Shown: positions 63,834 through 64,000 of the stretch, one piece after another
How positions within the stretch are numbered: position 1 is the first letter of the stretch
Layout: every line of letters starts with the position of its first letter
Assembly: GCA_963969495.1 (NCBI GenBank)
Contig: OZ018333.1
Location: 17,318,437-17,382,436, forward strand
DNA: 64,000 nucleotides
Direction: 5' to 3'
Source of the DNA: Ceratothoa steindachneri
Taxonomy: Eukaryota; Arthropoda; Malacostraca; Isopoda; Cymothoidae
Translations under genes and position numbers: made by a program
Notes under the pieces: generated by a model
Seen by the model: only the letters and a program-made list of their open reading frames with translations
The model's database searches: none
Told to the model about the DNA's origin: nothing

Positions 63834-64000
63834 GTACTTGTGAGGGTTGTGAGTGAGAGGAGGGGGGGAGGGGGCCTAAAACTACCCCGTTGCCAAGAGC
63901 AACAGGGTGGTGTAACTAGGCGGTGGTCTTGTGGTTGATTAATTGCGCCCCGCCCTGTCATTTTACAAGCAGGTTAGATAAGGCGCCTAAAGTGGGTTTC

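Overview
The window is a piece of an animal (eukaryotic) nuclear genome, most likely an arthropod and possibly a crustacean. The grounds are a many-exon protein-coding gene with canonical GT-AG introns, plus mariner, hAT, Ty3/gypsy and I/Jockey-type LINE elements and a 5S rRNA-related SINE. No intact RNA gene, CRISPR array, operon or bacterial feature was found. Exons are GC-rich and intact, whereas the introns are crowded with transposable elements, minisatellites and long poly-G/poly-C runs. The finer taxon is a guess.

One host gene runs through almost the whole window on the + strand: Sbf (SET-binding factor, the MTMR5/MTMR13 family), a DENN-domain plus inactive-myotubularin protein. I could join 21 consecutive exons (2733-63833). 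All their splice phases agree, and together they give 1207 codons with no stop. They run from the end of the DENN region through the PH-GRAM domain, the myotubularin-like domain (catalytic Cys and Arg replaced, so a pseudophosphatase) and a coiled coil into the first half of a C1 zinc domain. The 5' exons (most of DENN) and the 3' exons (rest of C1, PH) lie outside the window.

Region by region: 1-2342, a decayed hAT transposon in the upstream intron. 2733-5328, exons 1-3. 5329-10849 (intron 3), a repeat with a 30-bp minisatellite and two broken LINE copies (family here called LINE-A). 10969-18588 (intron 4), a 44-bp satellite into which a 5.5-kb Ty3/gypsy-type LTR element has recently inserted. 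19332-23846 (intron 6), a LINE of a second family (LINE-B) with a perfect 14-bp target duplication. 25948-30813 (intron 9), a mariner, a 5S-like SINE and a LINE-A scrap. 31403-34835, X-box-like and other tandem repeats and a hAT-type MITE that itself contains a minisatellite. 34982-50097 (intron 14, 15 kb), a nested stack: a 29-bp satellite, a Tc1 scrap and an old LINE-A copy that was interrupted by a deleted mariner and by a full-length 6.9-kb LINE-A. 51588-61394 (intron 18, 9.8 kb), an X-box-rich minisatellite, a third long LINE-A copy with an expanded 24-bp minisatellite in its 5' UTR, and a 2.8-kb terminal-inverted-repeat transposon carrying a spliced, unclassified protein gene on the - strand. 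61395-63833, exons 19-21, with a CRE-like tandem repeat and 5S-like SINE pieces between them.

The strongest candidates for something undescribed are the TIR transposon at 58482-61252 and a recurring pattern in which minisatellites arise by expansion of a single short unit inside a transposable element. I saw no new defence or metabolic system.
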